Positions 24,846 through 33,217 of a stretch of 64,000 nucleotides of DNA are shown here, piece after piece (position 1 is the stretch's first letter; each line of letters opens with the position of its first letter). The DNA is from an uncultured Eubacteriales bacterium (GTDB lineage: Bacteria > Bacillota > Clostridia > Oscillospirales > Oscillospiraceae). The position numbers and the translations under genes are program-made. Where the stretch lies: positions 6,554 through 70,553 of the forward strand of contig CABQNH010000006.1 of NCBI GenBank assembly GCA_902465435.1. The letters run 5' to 3'. The notes beneath the pieces are model-generated. The model saw nothing but the letters and a program-made list of their open reading frames with translations, did not search any database and was not told the DNA's origin.

Positions 24846-26299
24846 AGCTACGACTGATCGGCTTTTCCGACCGCTATGCGCTGGAGCAGCAGCAGCTCAG
24901 TCTCTTCCCCGACGAGCCGGTGGAGGAAGCGGACGCGCCCTTCTCCGGCGACGGCGCGACGGTGCGCCTGTCGAAGGGAAAGACCTACCTGACCGCGACC
25001 GCCCGGATCCGCTATCACGGGAAGGAGGCCTTTGCCGTTCGCAGGCTCCCGCTCGCGCAGGCGGACGTCCGAATGACGCGCCGCACCGCACAGCTTGCCT
25101 ACTTCAAGGCGGCCTCCGCCGTCATGGAGGAAGCGCCCGAATGGGGCAGCCTGTCCGGCGTGCGCCCGACCAAGCTGTCTACCGCGCACCTGCTGTCCGG
25201 CGGCACAAGGCGCTCGGCCGAGCGCCTGATGGAGAAGACCTTTTTCGTCTCTCCGGCGCGCAGCCGCCTCTGTGTGGACGCCTCGCTTGCAACCGTCGCT
25301 GCGCAGAGGCTGCTTGCCGAGCAAGACCTGTCCGTTTATATCGGCATTCCCTTCTGCCCGACCCGCTGCGCCTACTGCAGCTTTGTCAGCCAGTCGATCG
25401 AGCGCTTTTCCGGACTTTTGGAGCCATATGTGGATGCGCTCATCCGCGAAATCGAGCATACGGGCGACTGCCTGCGCAGCTCGCCCTTCCGCATTCGCAC
25501 GCTCTATATGGGCGGCGGAACGCCGACCACGCTGTCGGCCGCGCAGCTGGCGCGGCTGATGGCGGCAATTGCGAGGAATTTTGACCTTACCGCACTGATA
25601 GAATATACCGTAGAGGGCGGCCGTCCGGACACGCTGGACGCCGAAAAGCTCTGCGTGCTGCGCGCGCACGGCTGCGACCGCATCAGCATCAATCCGCAGA
25701 GCATGAACGACGAGGTGCTTGCGGCGATCGGCCGCCGCCACACCGCCGCGCAGACAACGCAGGCATATTTTGCCGCGCGGAACGCCGGCTTTTCCGTCAT
25801 CAACATGGATCTGATCGCCGGACTTCCGAGAGAGAGTGCCGAAAGCTTCGCCCGCTCTCTGGACGCCGTGCGGGCGCTGGCTCCCGAAAACATCACGGTA
25901 CACACGCTGGCCATGAAAAAGGGCGCAGATCTCTTTTTTCACCGGCTGGGGCTTCCGCAAAAGCAGGAGGTCGCCGAAATGCTCACCTATGCGCAGACCC
26001 GCCTGCGCGGCGACGGCTTCGCGCCGTATTATCTCTATCGCCAGAAGTATATGTCCGGCAGCTTTGAGAATGTCGGCTGGCAAAAAGGCGATACGCCCTG
26101 CCTTTACAACATCTATATGATGGAGGAGCTTCACTCCATTCTCTCTCTGGGCGGCGGCGGCGTGAGCAAGCTCAACCTGCCCGGCGGCAAGATCGAGCGG
26201 CTCGCCAATCCCAAATATCCCACGCAATACATCGAGCGCATCGACAACGTATGCGCAAAAAAGGACGAATTCTTTACCCGTCTCATGGAAGGAGACTGA
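24842..26299 (+). CDS. hemZ: coproporphyrinogen dehydrogenase HemZ (radical SAM)
   Basis: 485 residues. The radical-SAM cysteines are in 'PFCPTRCAYCSFVSQS' (CxxxCxxC), followed by 'LYMGGGTPTTLSAAQL' and the HemN-type 'RISINPQSMNDEVL'. HemZ proteins are anaerobic coproporphyrinogen III oxidase homologues common in spore-forming clostridia and often lack proven oxidase activity; some HemN-like proteins are heme chaperones. An N-terminal extension of ~160 residues with 'GVRPTKL' is characteristic of HemZ. Translationally coupled to the MBL hydrolase. Confidence 0.9.
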   Translation: MKLRLIGFSDRYALEQQQLSLFPDEPVEEADAPFSGDGATVRLSKGKTYLTATARIRYHGKEAFAVRRLPLAQADVRMTRRTAQLAYFKAASAVMEEAPEWGSLSGVRPTKLSTAHLLSGGTRRSAERLMEKTFFVSPARSRLCVDASLATVAAQRLLAEQDLSVYIGIPFCPTRCAYCSFVSQSIERFSGLLEPYVDALIREIEHTGDCLRSSPFRIRTLYMGGGTPTTLSAAQLARLMAAIARNFDLTALIEYTVEGGRPDTLDAEKLCVLRAHGCDRISINPQSMNDEVLAAIGRRHTAAQTTQAYFAARNAGFSVINMDLIAGLPRESAESFARSLDAVRALAPENITVHTLAMKKGADLFFHRLGLPQKQEVAEMLTYAQTRLRGDGFAPYYLYRQKYMSGSFENVGWQKGDTPCLYNIYMMEELHSILSLGGGGVSKLNLPGGKIERLANPKYPTQYIERIDNVCAKKDEFFTRLMEGD

Positions 26300-26301
26300 A
26301 T

Positions 26302-27216
26302 ATGGACCTTTCTTTGATCCGCGAGCGGATCTTGCATGACCCGCAGGAATTTATTGCGCAATGCGACGCGCATTATGCCGACCAGTTCAAGGACGCCGCC
26401 AGCATCATCGCCGCGCGCCGTCCGATCAGTCCGGTCATTCTGCTCTCCGGCTATTCCGGCTCTGGAAAGACCACGACCGCCGAAAAGATCTCCGAGCGAC
26501 TGCAGCGCTACGGCATACGCTGCCATATGATCTCGCTCGACGACTATTACCGCACGCGCTCGCTCGGCGGCTATCCCCGCACGGAAAGCGGCGAGCTGGA
26601 TCTCGAGTCGCCGCTGGGGCTTGATATTGCGCTTCTGAACGAGCAAATGGCCGCGCTGGAGCGCTACGAGCCGATCCGCGTGCCGCACTTTGATTTTACC
26701 GCGCAGGCGCGCGACGAATCCGCCTGGCGCGACCTGCAGATCAAGGAGAACGAGGTCGTTCTTTTTGAGGGCATCAACGCACTGAATCCGATCTTTACCG
26801 AAAAAAATCCCCACGCAACGCGCATTTTTGTCGCGCCGCTCTCTCCGCTGACGCAAAACGGCGATATCGTGCTGGGCGGCGAGGAGCTTCGCATTCTGCG
26901 CCGCTGCGTGCGCGACTATAACTTCCGCAATTACTCCCCCCTGCAGACGCTCAGCATGTGGCACAACATCCGCCGCGGCGAGCGGCTCTACATCAATCCC
27001 TACAAGGACAACGCACACACCATGATCGACACGGCGCACGGCTACGAGCTGTCCGTGCTGGGCTATATCGCCAAGCCGCTCTTCGAGCAGCTTCCCGACG
27101 ACGCGCCCTTCAAGTATCTGACCGACAGCATCCTGCGCGTGCTGCCCGAGCTTCCGCAGCTCGACGGCGGACTGCTGTCCCCCGACTGCCTGCTGAAAAA
27201 AGAATTTATGAAGTAA
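26302..27216 (+). CDS. uridine kinase-like nucleoside kinase
   Basis: 304 residues. P-loop 'LLSGYSGSGKTTTAEK' (~51-60) in a uridine kinase/phosphoribulokinase fold, with 'SLDDYYRT' and 'VPHFDFTAQARDES', and 'VLFEGINALNP' as Walker B-like strand. It belongs to the clostridial group of udk-like kinases; substrate is likely a nucleoside but not proven. GGAGA lies before ATG 26302, two bases after hemZ. Confidence 0.85.
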   Translation: MDLSLIRERILHDPQEFIAQCDAHYADQFKDAASIIAARRPISPVILLSGYSGSGKTTTAEKISERLQRYGIRCHMISLDDYYRTRSLGGYPRTESGELDLESPLGLDIALLNEQMAALERYEPIRVPHFDFTAQARDESAWRDLQIKENEVVLFEGINALNPIFTEKNPHATRIFVAPLSPLTQNGDIVLGGEELRILRRCVRDYNFRNYSPLQTLSMWHNIRRGERLYINPYKDNAHTMIDTAHGYELSVLGYIAKPLFEQLPDDAPFKYLTDSILRVLPELPQLDGGLLSPDCLLKKEFMK

Positions 27217-27225
27217 GGAACTGCA

Positions 27226-28563
27226 ATGGACACACTATTTTCTCACGTCACCGCCGTCACGATGGACGAGGCGCTTCACGTTTATTACGACGCCTTTGTC
27301 GGCGTAACGGACGGAAAAATCTCCCATATCAGTCGAACCGCGCCGAAGGAGCATCCGCAGACGATCATCAACGGCGAGGGCATGGTGCTGATGCCCGGCC
27401 TCATCAACTGCCACACGCACCTTCCCATGAGTCTGCTGCGCGGCTACGCCGACGACAAGGCGCTTGGCGCGTGGCTGGAGGAGGACATCTTCCCGCGCGA
27501 GGATCGGCTTGACGGCCGCGCAGCCAAGGCCGGCGCACTGCTGTCGATCGCGGAATGTCTGCGCTTCGGCGTGACCTCCGTTTCGGACATGTATAACTTC
27601 TGCGACGAGATCGCCGAGGCCGTCGCGGAGAGCGGCATCAAGGCCAACATCGGCCGCGGCACGACGCTCTTCACCGAGGACTTTGACTTTGAAGCCTATC
27701 CCGCCTGCCGCGAGCTGCAGGCGCTGCATCACAAATGGGACGGCTATGACAACGGCCGCATCCGCGCCGAGGTCTCGATTCACGGCGAGTACACCTCGAA
27801 CCATCTTCTCTGGGACGCGCTCTCTGAGTATGCGCTCAATGAAAAGCTGGGCATGCAGGTGCATCTTTCGGAGACGCAAAGCGAGCACGATTCCTGCATC
27901 GAGCGCAGCGGGCTGACCCCGGCGCAGCTCCTTGACTGCCACCATGTCTGGGATTCGCGCGCCGTCGCGGCGCACTGCGTGCATCTGACGCAGGAGGACA
28001 TGCAGCTTCTGGCCCGGCGCGGGGTATCCGCCGTTCATTGCCCGATCTCCAACGCAAAGCTTGCCTCCGGCTGCGCCGATGTGCAGGCCATGGTCAAGGC
28101 AGGCATGAACGTCTGCCTCGGCACGGACTCCTCCGCCTCCAACAACAATCTGGATCTGTTTGAGGAGATGAAGGCCGCCAGCCTGACGGCAAAGGCGCTG
28201 ACGCACGACCCGCAGGCGCTGCCCGCACCGGCCTGCCTCATGATGGCGACGGTCTGCGGCGCGAAGGCACAGGGGCGGGAAAAGGAATGCGGCCAGATCA
28301 AGCTTGGCTACGACGCCGATCTCATCCTGCTCGACTTCACGCAGCCGCATCTCATTCCCTGTCACAACGTCATGAGCCACCTTGTCTATGCCGCCAACGG
28401 CCACGACGTGATGCTGACCATGGTGCGCGGCAAGATCCTCTATTCCGCCGGAACCTACTCCACAATTGATCTGAACGCCGTGGCGAGAGAGCTGAAGGAC
28501 TATGCGCTTCCCCGCGTATTCGGCAGCGATCCACTTCCCGAAACCCGAACTGAAAAGGACTGA
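27226..28563 (+). CDS. amidohydrolase, MTA/SAH deaminase family
   Basis: 445 residues. Metal ligands and motifs of the subtype III amidohydrolases: 'GLINCHTHLPMSLLRG', 'MQVHLSET', 'VAAHCVHL', and 'CLGTDSSASNNNLD'. The closest known activities are 5-methylthioadenosine, S-adenosylhomocysteine and 5'-deoxyadenosine deamination, which recycle by-products of SAM chemistry (radical SAM enzymes such as the nearby hemZ yield 5'-deoxyadenosine). Nine bases follow the kinase gene. Confidence 0.88.
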   Translation: MDTLFSHVTAVTMDEALHVYYDAFVGVTDGKISHISRTAPKEHPQTIINGEGMVLMPGLINCHTHLPMSLLRGYADDKALGAWLEEDIFPREDRLDGRAAKAGALLSIAECLRFGVTSVSDMYNFCDEIAEAVAESGIKANIGRGTTLFTEDFDFEAYPACRELQALHHKWDGYDNGRIRAEVSIHGEYTSNHLLWDALSEYALNEKLGMQVHLSETQSEHDSCIERSGLTPAQLLDCHHVWDSRAVAAHCVHLTQEDMQLLARRGVSAVHCPISNAKLASGCADVQAMVKAGMNVCLGTDSSASNNNLDLFEEMKAASLTAKALTHDPQALPAPACLMMATVCGAKAQGREKECGQIKLGYDADLILLDFTQPHLIPCHNVMSHLVYAANGHDVMLTMVRGKILYSAGTYSTIDLNAVARELKDYALPRVFGSDPLPETRTEKD

Positions 28564-28567
28564 TTTT

Positions 28568-30232
28568 ATGACACAACCCGCAAGAAAACAGAACTTCCTG
28601 ACCGGCGCCGCCATTTTAGCGCTCGCGACGGCCATCGTGAAGGTCATCGGCGCCTGCTACAAGATCCCGCTTGTGCGGCTCATCGGCAACGACGGCTATG
28701 GCTACTTTTCGAACTCCTATGACATTTATTCTGTTCTTCTGACCATCTCGACGGCGGGACTTCCCGTCGCCATGAGCCGCATGATCTCCGAATCGCAGAC
28801 GCTCGGCAACACGGCGCAGATCCGCAGGATCTATCGTGCCTCCCTGTACGTATTTCTCTCGATCGGCATCGTCAGCAGTCTTCTGATGTTCGGCTTCTCA
28901 AAGCAGCTTGCCGTAGCCATCGGCTCGCCGAACTCGCGCTACGCCATCGCCGTGCTTGCGCCGGCCGTCCTGTTCGTCTGCATCATCTCGTCGTTCCGCG
29001 GCTACTTTCAGGGACAGAACAACATGGTGCCGACCTCGGTATCGCAGGTCATTGAGGCGCTGTGCAAGCTGGTCTTCGGTCTGGGCTGCGCATGGCTTCT
29101 GATGCGCAGCACGCAGGACTTCACCCGCAACTACGCAGGCTCCCTGCTCGGCAGTCTTGCGCCCGACGCACTGTCCACGCACGGCAACACCGCACTTGCC
29201 GCAGGCGGCGCGATCTTCGGCGTCAGCTTCGGCTGTCTGCTCTCGGTGCTGTATCTCTGGCGCACCTTCCGGCGCAGCCAGGTCGGCGTTTCGCTCGCAG
29301 GCCACGTCAAGCCCATGCGCGCGACCATGAAGGAGCTGCTCTCCATTGCCATTCCGATCACCATCGGCTCCGCCGGATTGCAGCTCATCGGCCTGGTGGA
29401 CACGGTCGTCGTGCTGCGCAGGTTGACCGGTGCAGCCGGTCTGACACAGCTCGCCGCGGACAATCTCAAGGGCATTTACGCCGCCTGCGTCACGCTCTTC
29501 AATCTGCCCGGCGCGTTTGTCGTGCCGCTGACCGTAAGCGTGCTTCCCTCCGTCACCTCCTACCTGACGCTGAAAAACCGGCGCGGCGCTCTGATGGTGG
29601 AGGAATCCGCGATCCGCGTGATGGCGCTGCTCGTGATGCCCTGCGCCGTCGGCCTGATCGCCATATCCTCTCCGATCCTCCAGCTTCTTTACGGCTACCA
29701 GGGCGCCAATCTTGCGACCGCAACGCCGATCCTCGTGCTGCTCGGCCTCGCCGTGCTGTTTAACTGCCTCGTGCTTCTCACCAACGCCATCATGCAGGCG
29801 CACGGAATCATCTCGATCCCGGTCGTCCATATGCTCATCGGCGGCGTTGTCCGTGTCATCGTGAACTTCATCCTTGTGGGCACGCCGTCCTTGAACATCG
29901 TCGGGGCGCCGATCGGCACCCTGATCTGCTTCCTTCTGATCACCTCGCTGAATCTCTTCGCCATGCACCGGATGCTCCCGCGCCGCCCGAAGCTTCTGCG
30001 CAATATGTGCAAGCCCTTCATTGCGGCCGCTGTGATGGGTCTTGCGTCCTATTTCACCAACTCCGTGCTTGTCCGTCTGCTCGGCTCCGCAAAGATCGCC
30101 TGCCTCGGCGGACTGGTCGTGGCCGTTGTGGTTTATGCCGTGATGGTCGTTGCGCTCAAGGTTGTGACCATGGAGGACTGCATGCTCCTGCCGAAGGGCG
30201 AAAAAATCGCAAAAATTCTCCGGATTCACTGA
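28568..30232 (+). CDS. MOP-superfamily polysaccharide/lipid flippase, SpoVB-like
   Basis: 554 residues, about 14 membrane helices, beginning 'NFLTGAAILALATAIVKVIG' and 'YKIPLVRLIGNDGYGYF', the family's N-terminal signature. SpoVB/MurJ-type proteins flip lipid II across the membrane; SpoVB acts in spore cortex synthesis. Whether this one serves vegetative growth or sporulation is not decided by sequence. Four bases separate it from the amidohydrolase gene, and it ends the long recJ-relA run. Confidence 0.87.
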   Translation: MTQPARKQNFLTGAAILALATAIVKVIGACYKIPLVRLIGNDGYGYFSNSYDIYSVLLTISTAGLPVAMSRMISESQTLGNTAQIRRIYRASLYVFLSIGIVSSLLMFGFSKQLAVAIGSPNSRYAIAVLAPAVLFVCIISSFRGYFQGQNNMVPTSVSQVIEALCKLVFGLGCAWLLMRSTQDFTRNYAGSLLGSLAPDALSTHGNTALAAGGAIFGVSFGCLLSVLYLWRTFRRSQVGVSLAGHVKPMRATMKELLSIAIPITIGSAGLQLIGLVDTVVVLRRLTGAAGLTQLAADNLKGIYAACVTLFNLPGAFVVPLTVSVLPSVTSYLTLKNRRGALMVEESAIRVMALLVMPCAVGLIAISSPILQLLYGYQGANLATATPILVLLGLAVLFNCLVLLTNAIMQAHGIISIPVVHMLIGGVVRVIVNFILVGTPSLNIVGAPIGTLICFLLITSLNLFAMHRMLPRRPKLLRNMCKPFIAAAVMGLASYFTNSVLVRLLGSAKIACLGGLVVAVVVYAVMVVALKVVTMEDCMLLPKGEKIAKILRIH

Positions 30233-30250
30233 GAAATGCTAATAAAACTC

Positions 30251-30279
30251 TTGCGAATGTGACAGAATTATGATATTAT
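30251..30279 (+). promoter_or_regulatory. sigma-A promoter of hup
   Basis: TTGCGA (30251-30256), 17-nt spacer, TATTAT (30274-30279). The AT-rich leader to ATG 30363 includes AGAAAGAGGT as RBS. Confidence 0.75.
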
Positions 30280-30362
30280 GAAAGATAGCTATGGAAATAT
30301 TCGGCTTTCGCAATTCGTTTCGAGAATTTTCTGTCATATTATTGTAAGAAAGAGGTAACACC

Positions 30363-30638
30363 ATGAACAAAACTGAACTGATCGCAAGTATTTCGGAAAA
30401 GGCCGGCCTGTCCAAGAAGGACGCGGAGAAGGCGCTCAACGCAACCGTCGAAGCAATCACCGCTGCGCTGCAGGCAGAGGAAAAGGTACAGCTCGTCGGC
30501 TTCGGCACCTTTGAGGTTCGCGCACGCGAGGCTCGTATGGGCCGCAACCCCAGAACCAAGGAAACCGTTGAAATCCCGGCTACCAAGGTTCCTGCATTCA
30601 AGGCAGGCCAGGGGCTGAAAAACGCCGTTGCAAAGTAA
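30363..30638 (+). CDS. hup: DNA-binding protein HU
   Basis: 91 residues. Textbook HU sequence: 'MNKTELIASISEKAGLSKKD', then 'GFGTFEVRAREARMGRNPRT' with the Arg-rich beta arm and the intercalating 'RNPRT' Pro, and 'VPAFKAGQGLKNAV'. It is the main nucleoid-associated protein of Firmicutes; it compacts DNA and helps initiation at oriC. Monocistronic, with its own promoter and a downstream hairpin. Confidence 0.97.
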   Translation: MNKTELIASISEKAGLSKKDAEKALNATVEAITAALQAEEKVQLVGFGTFEVRAREARMGRNPRTKETVEIPATKVPAFKAGQGLKNAVAK

Positions 30639-30776
30639 GAAACTCTCCGGGAGCCTCTGATGCGATTCCAAACGGCGGACGGCGAATCCCTTTCGCCGAC
30701 GCATCGGTTTGGCGAAATTCACTCGCCGACCATCCCGATTGCCGGAACCGGAGCCTCCCCAGAGCTTCTCATGGCA

Positions 30777-30827
30777 GGCAAGGAGCTGTCTCACCCCGAG
30801 GCGGCCCCTTGCCTGTTGCTTTTTTGG
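30777..30827 (+). terminator. intrinsic terminator downstream of hup
   Basis: GGCAAGG (from 30777) pairs with CCTTGCC (30811-30817) with further GC pairing inside, followed by TGTTGCTTTTTT. It lies ~140 bp after the hup stop. Confidence 0.65.
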
Positions 30828-30879
30828 CAGGGTGGGAACAGGCCGCCCGCCAATGAGGGCAACGACGTGAAACGTCGTT

Positions 30880-31127
30880 CCGCGTGTCAAAAAACCTTTT
30901 TGACACGCTGCAGGCTATCAAGAAAGTTCGGAAGGCAAGGAACCTCGCGCCTGTAGGCGTACATAGGTACGGTAAGGCGCGAGTTCCGAAGTAAGTCAAA
31001 ACAATAAATATTTCCTTGTTTTTGAGCGTAATTGATTTGAATTTTTCTATAAAATGGACGCACCGAAAGGGAAAATCGTCAAAATTGTTTCCCTGTTTTG
31101 ACGGTTGCGAGCTTTATTGACAGCCTG
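30880..31127 (+). mobile_element. ~250-bp palindrome-bracketed element, copy A
   Basis: Non-coding element of 248 bp. Left end CGTGTCAAAAAACC with a GTGTCAAAAA/TTTTTGACAC hairpin; interior 'ATCAAGAAAGTTCGGAA', a large hairpin around CGTACATAGGTACG, 'GAAGTAAGTCAAAA', and a second GTCAAAA/TTTTGAC hairpin; right end TTTATTGACAGCCTG. End comparison gives inverted repeats CAGnnTGTCAAnAAA, slightly degraded on the left. The identical 19-bp palindrome AACGACGTGAAACGTCGTT abuts both sides (30861-30879 and 31128-31146). It sits between hup and rqcP. Confidence 0.75.
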
Positions 31128-31170
31128 AACGACGTGAAACGTCGTTTGCACGTCTATGATAGGAGGAATT

Positions 31171-31419
31171 ATGAGACTGGATAAATATTTGAAGGTATCG
31201 CGCCTGATTAAGCGCCGCACCGTTGCAAACGACGCCTGCGACAACGCCCGCGTAACGGTCAACGGCCGCCCGGCCAAAGCGTCCTATGACGTGAAGGTCG
31301 GCGACCAAATCTCCATCGCCTTCGGCCAGAAGACCCTGACGGTTGAGGTGCTTGCCGTCGCCGATGCCGTCCGTAAGGATGACGCCGCCGCCATGTACCG
31401 CGAGCTGCCGCAGCGCTGA
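31171..31419 (+). CDS. rqcP: S4-domain RNA-binding protein RqcP (YabO/Hsp15 family)
   Basis: 82 residues, essentially one S4 domain: '[20 protein letters not shown]', '[20 protein letters not shown]'. RqcP stabilises P-site tRNA on obstructed 50S subunits during RqcH-driven Ala tailing in ribosome quality control. TAGGAGG is 5 nt before ATG 31171. In Bacillus it lies beside yabP-yabQ-divIC; here that group is 4 kb away. Confidence 0.92.
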   Translation: MRLDKYLKVSRLIKRRTVANDACDNARVTVNGRPAKASYDVKVGDQISIAFGQKTLTVEVLAVADAVRKDDAAAMYRELPQR

Positions 31420-31515
31420 GCAATCATCCCGCCACCCCGAGCCGCATAACGCGGCGTTCTCTGCCCTCTTAGCGCAGCTCCCAAGTACACCAAAATACGC
31501 CCCGTCGAATGCATT

Positions 31516-31533
31516 TTGACGAATTGTGTCGAA
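31516..31533. promoter_or_regulatory. two tandem Spo0A (0A) boxes upstream of spo0A
   Basis: TTGACGAA (31516-31523) and GTGTCGAA (31526-31533) match the 0A-box core TGnCGAA ten bases apart, in the same orientation, upstream of the spo0A promoter. Phase and location fit autoregulation as known in Bacillus and Clostridium. Confidence 0.55.
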
Positions 31534-31563
31534 AAGTTCCTGCAAGAAATTTGCAAAAACACC

Positions 31564-31592
31564 TTGAAAAAACTGGTTGATTATGGTAAATT
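31564..31592 (+). promoter_or_regulatory. sigma-A-type promoter of spo0A
   Basis: TTGAAA (31564-31569), 17-nt spacer, TAAATT (31587-31592), ~70 bp upstream of the coding start. Confidence 0.6.
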
Positions 31593-31662
31593 ATATATAC
31601 CGCGGCGGGAAAAATGAAATTCAAATTCAATTTGTTACATTTTAATACGGGAGAGTAAAGCT

Positions 31663-32448
31663 ATGGGAAATCGGATTCGCGTTATGATTGCGGATAGCAA
31701 TGAGGAGTTTTGCGATAATCTCAGCAATCAAATGAAACAAAGAGAAGGATATGAAGTAGCAGGAATTGCACTCGACGGCGCAAAGGCTTTGGCAATGGTG
31801 GGAGAATTTAAGCCGGATGTGCTGGTATTGGACCTGATGCTGACAAAGCTCGACGGCATGTCGGTGCTGAAATCGCTGAGCGGTATGGAACACCGTCCGA
31901 CGACGATCGTCACCTCCAATTTTACAACGGACTATGTGTCCATGATGGCCTCGAGCCTGGGCGCGCAGCTCTTTGTGCTCAAGCCCTGCGATGTATCGGC
32001 GCTTGCCGACCGCATCTGCGAGCTGCGCGAGCAGACGAAGGCGCTGCAGAACGGGCTGCAGGCCAAGCGGATGCCAGAGCGGAACATTGAGGCCATGGTG
32101 ACCTCCGTGATCCACGAGATCGGCGTACCCGCGCATATCAAGGGGTATCAGTATCTTCGCGAGGCGATCATGCTGGCCGTGGAGGACATGGACGTCATCA
32201 ACGCCATTACGAAGGTTTTGTACCCGCAGGTGGCAAAGACATTTTCGACCACGCCGTCCCGCGTGGAGCGCGCGATTCGCCACGCAATCGAGGTCGCGTG
32301 GGATCGCGGCGATCTGGACACGCTGCAGCGCTTCTTTGGCTACACGGTGTCTAATACCAAGGGCAAGCCTACCAACTCGGAATTCATTGCGCTGATCGCG
32401 GATAAGCTTCAGCTGCAGCTTAAAAATTCGGAAGCGGCCGTCCTGTAA
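31663..32448 (+). CDS. spo0A: sporulation master regulator Spo0A
   Basis: 261 residues. Receiver domain with acidic pocket (MIADSNEE), phospho-acceptor Asp in '[13 protein letters not shown]', conserved Thr/Ser and Lys (VLKPCD), then a linker and the Spo0A C-terminal DNA-binding domain: '[20 protein letters not shown]', '[18 protein letters not shown]', '[14 protein letters not shown]'. GGGAGAG precedes ATG 31663. Its presence says the organism can commit to sporulation. Upstream 0A boxes suggest autoregulation; its 3' end is followed by a hairpin (32527-32567) that has been duplicated with the repeat element. Confidence 0.97.
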   Translation: MGNRIRVMIADSNEEFCDNLSNQMKQREGYEVAGIALDGAKALAMVGEFKPDVLVLDLMLTKLDGMSVLKSLSGMEHRPTTIVTSNFTTDYVSMMASSLGAQLFVLKPCDVSALADRICELREQTKALQNGLQAKRMPERNIEAMVTSVIHEIGVPAHIKGYQYLREAIMLAVEDMDVINAITKVLYPQVAKTFSTTPSRVERAIRHAIEVAWDRGDLDTLQRFFGYTVSNTKGKPTNSEFIALIADKLQLQLKNSEAAVL

Positions 32449-32526
32449 CGCCGCGAAAGCATTGGCGACCGCAGGGGCGAAAGCTTCCACGAAATGCCCC
32501 TCGGCACACAATCTGCAAAAGCAAAA

Positions 32527-32567
32527 AAGCATACGAAATCTGCTGAAAGGGCAGATTTCGTATGCTT
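32527..32567. terminator. spo0A terminator palindrome, first of three identical copies
   Basis: A 17-bp stem AAGCATACGAAATCTGC / GCAGATTTCGTATGCTT with 7-nt loop, followed by TT. Two further copies lie at 32823-32863 and 33119-33159 (one loop base changed in the third; that one is followed by a better T-run). The three copies bracket two tandem element copies. Confidence 0.8.
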
Positions 32568-32822
32568 TTCAGCGTGTCAAAAAACCTTTTTGACACGCTG
32601 GCAGGCTATCAAGAAAGTTCGGAATACGAGTAACTCACGCCCGTCGCCGTACATAGGTACGGTAGGGCGCGAGTTCCGAAGTAAGTCAAAATAATAAACT
32701 TTATCCACTTTTTGAATCGTATTTGTTTGAAACTTTTCAAAAAATAGAATAGATACGTTTCATATGGAAATCGTCAAAAATGTTTTCTCATTTTGACGAT
32801 TACGGACTTTATTAACAGTCTG
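32568..32822 (+). mobile_element. palindrome-bracketed element, copy B
   Basis: 255 bp, same organisation as the copy at 30880: CAGCGTGTCAAAAAACC end hairpin, CCGTACATAGGTACGG inside a longer ACTCACGCCC/GGGCGCGAGT stem, and TTTATTAACAGTCTG end. Flanked by the 41-bp spo0A-terminator palindrome on both sides. Short apparent reading frames in it cross the palindrome and are not genes. Confidence 0.82.
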
Positions 32823-32863
32823 AAGCATACGAAATCTGCTGAAAGGGCAGATTTCGTATGCTT

Positions 32864-33118
32864 TTCAGCGTGTCAAAAAACCTTTTTGACACGCTGGCAG
32901 ACGATCAAGAAAGTTCGGAATACGAGTAACTCGCGCCCGTCGCCGTACATAGGTACGGTAGGGTGCGAGTTCCGAAGTAAGTCAAAATAATAAACTTTAT
33001 CCACTTTTTGAATCGTATTTGTTTGAAACTTTTCAAAAAATAGAATAGATACGTTTCATATGGAAGTCGTCAAAAATGTTTTCTCATTTTGACGATTACG
33101 GACTTTATTGACAGTCTG
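32864..33118 (+). mobile_element. palindrome-bracketed element, copy C (tandem with B)
   Basis: 255 bp, almost identical to the copy just before it (a handful of substitutions). Element plus palindrome repeat with a period of exactly 296 bp, so the pair is a direct tandem duplication closed by a third palindrome at 33119-33159. Confidence 0.82.
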
Positions 33119-33217
33119 AAGCATACGAAATCTGCTGAAAGAGCAGATTTCGTATGCTTTTTCTATGAAATCAAGGCCTCCCTGCCGCCGTTTCTCCGGC
33201 CAAGCCCGCCTTCTCCG

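Noticed and set aside
32494..32990. Short plus-strand ORFs with the peptide CQKTFLTR near the tandem repeats
   Set aside because: They are translations of the element ends and palindromes, recur wherever the element occurs, lack ribosome sites and differ in frame use.
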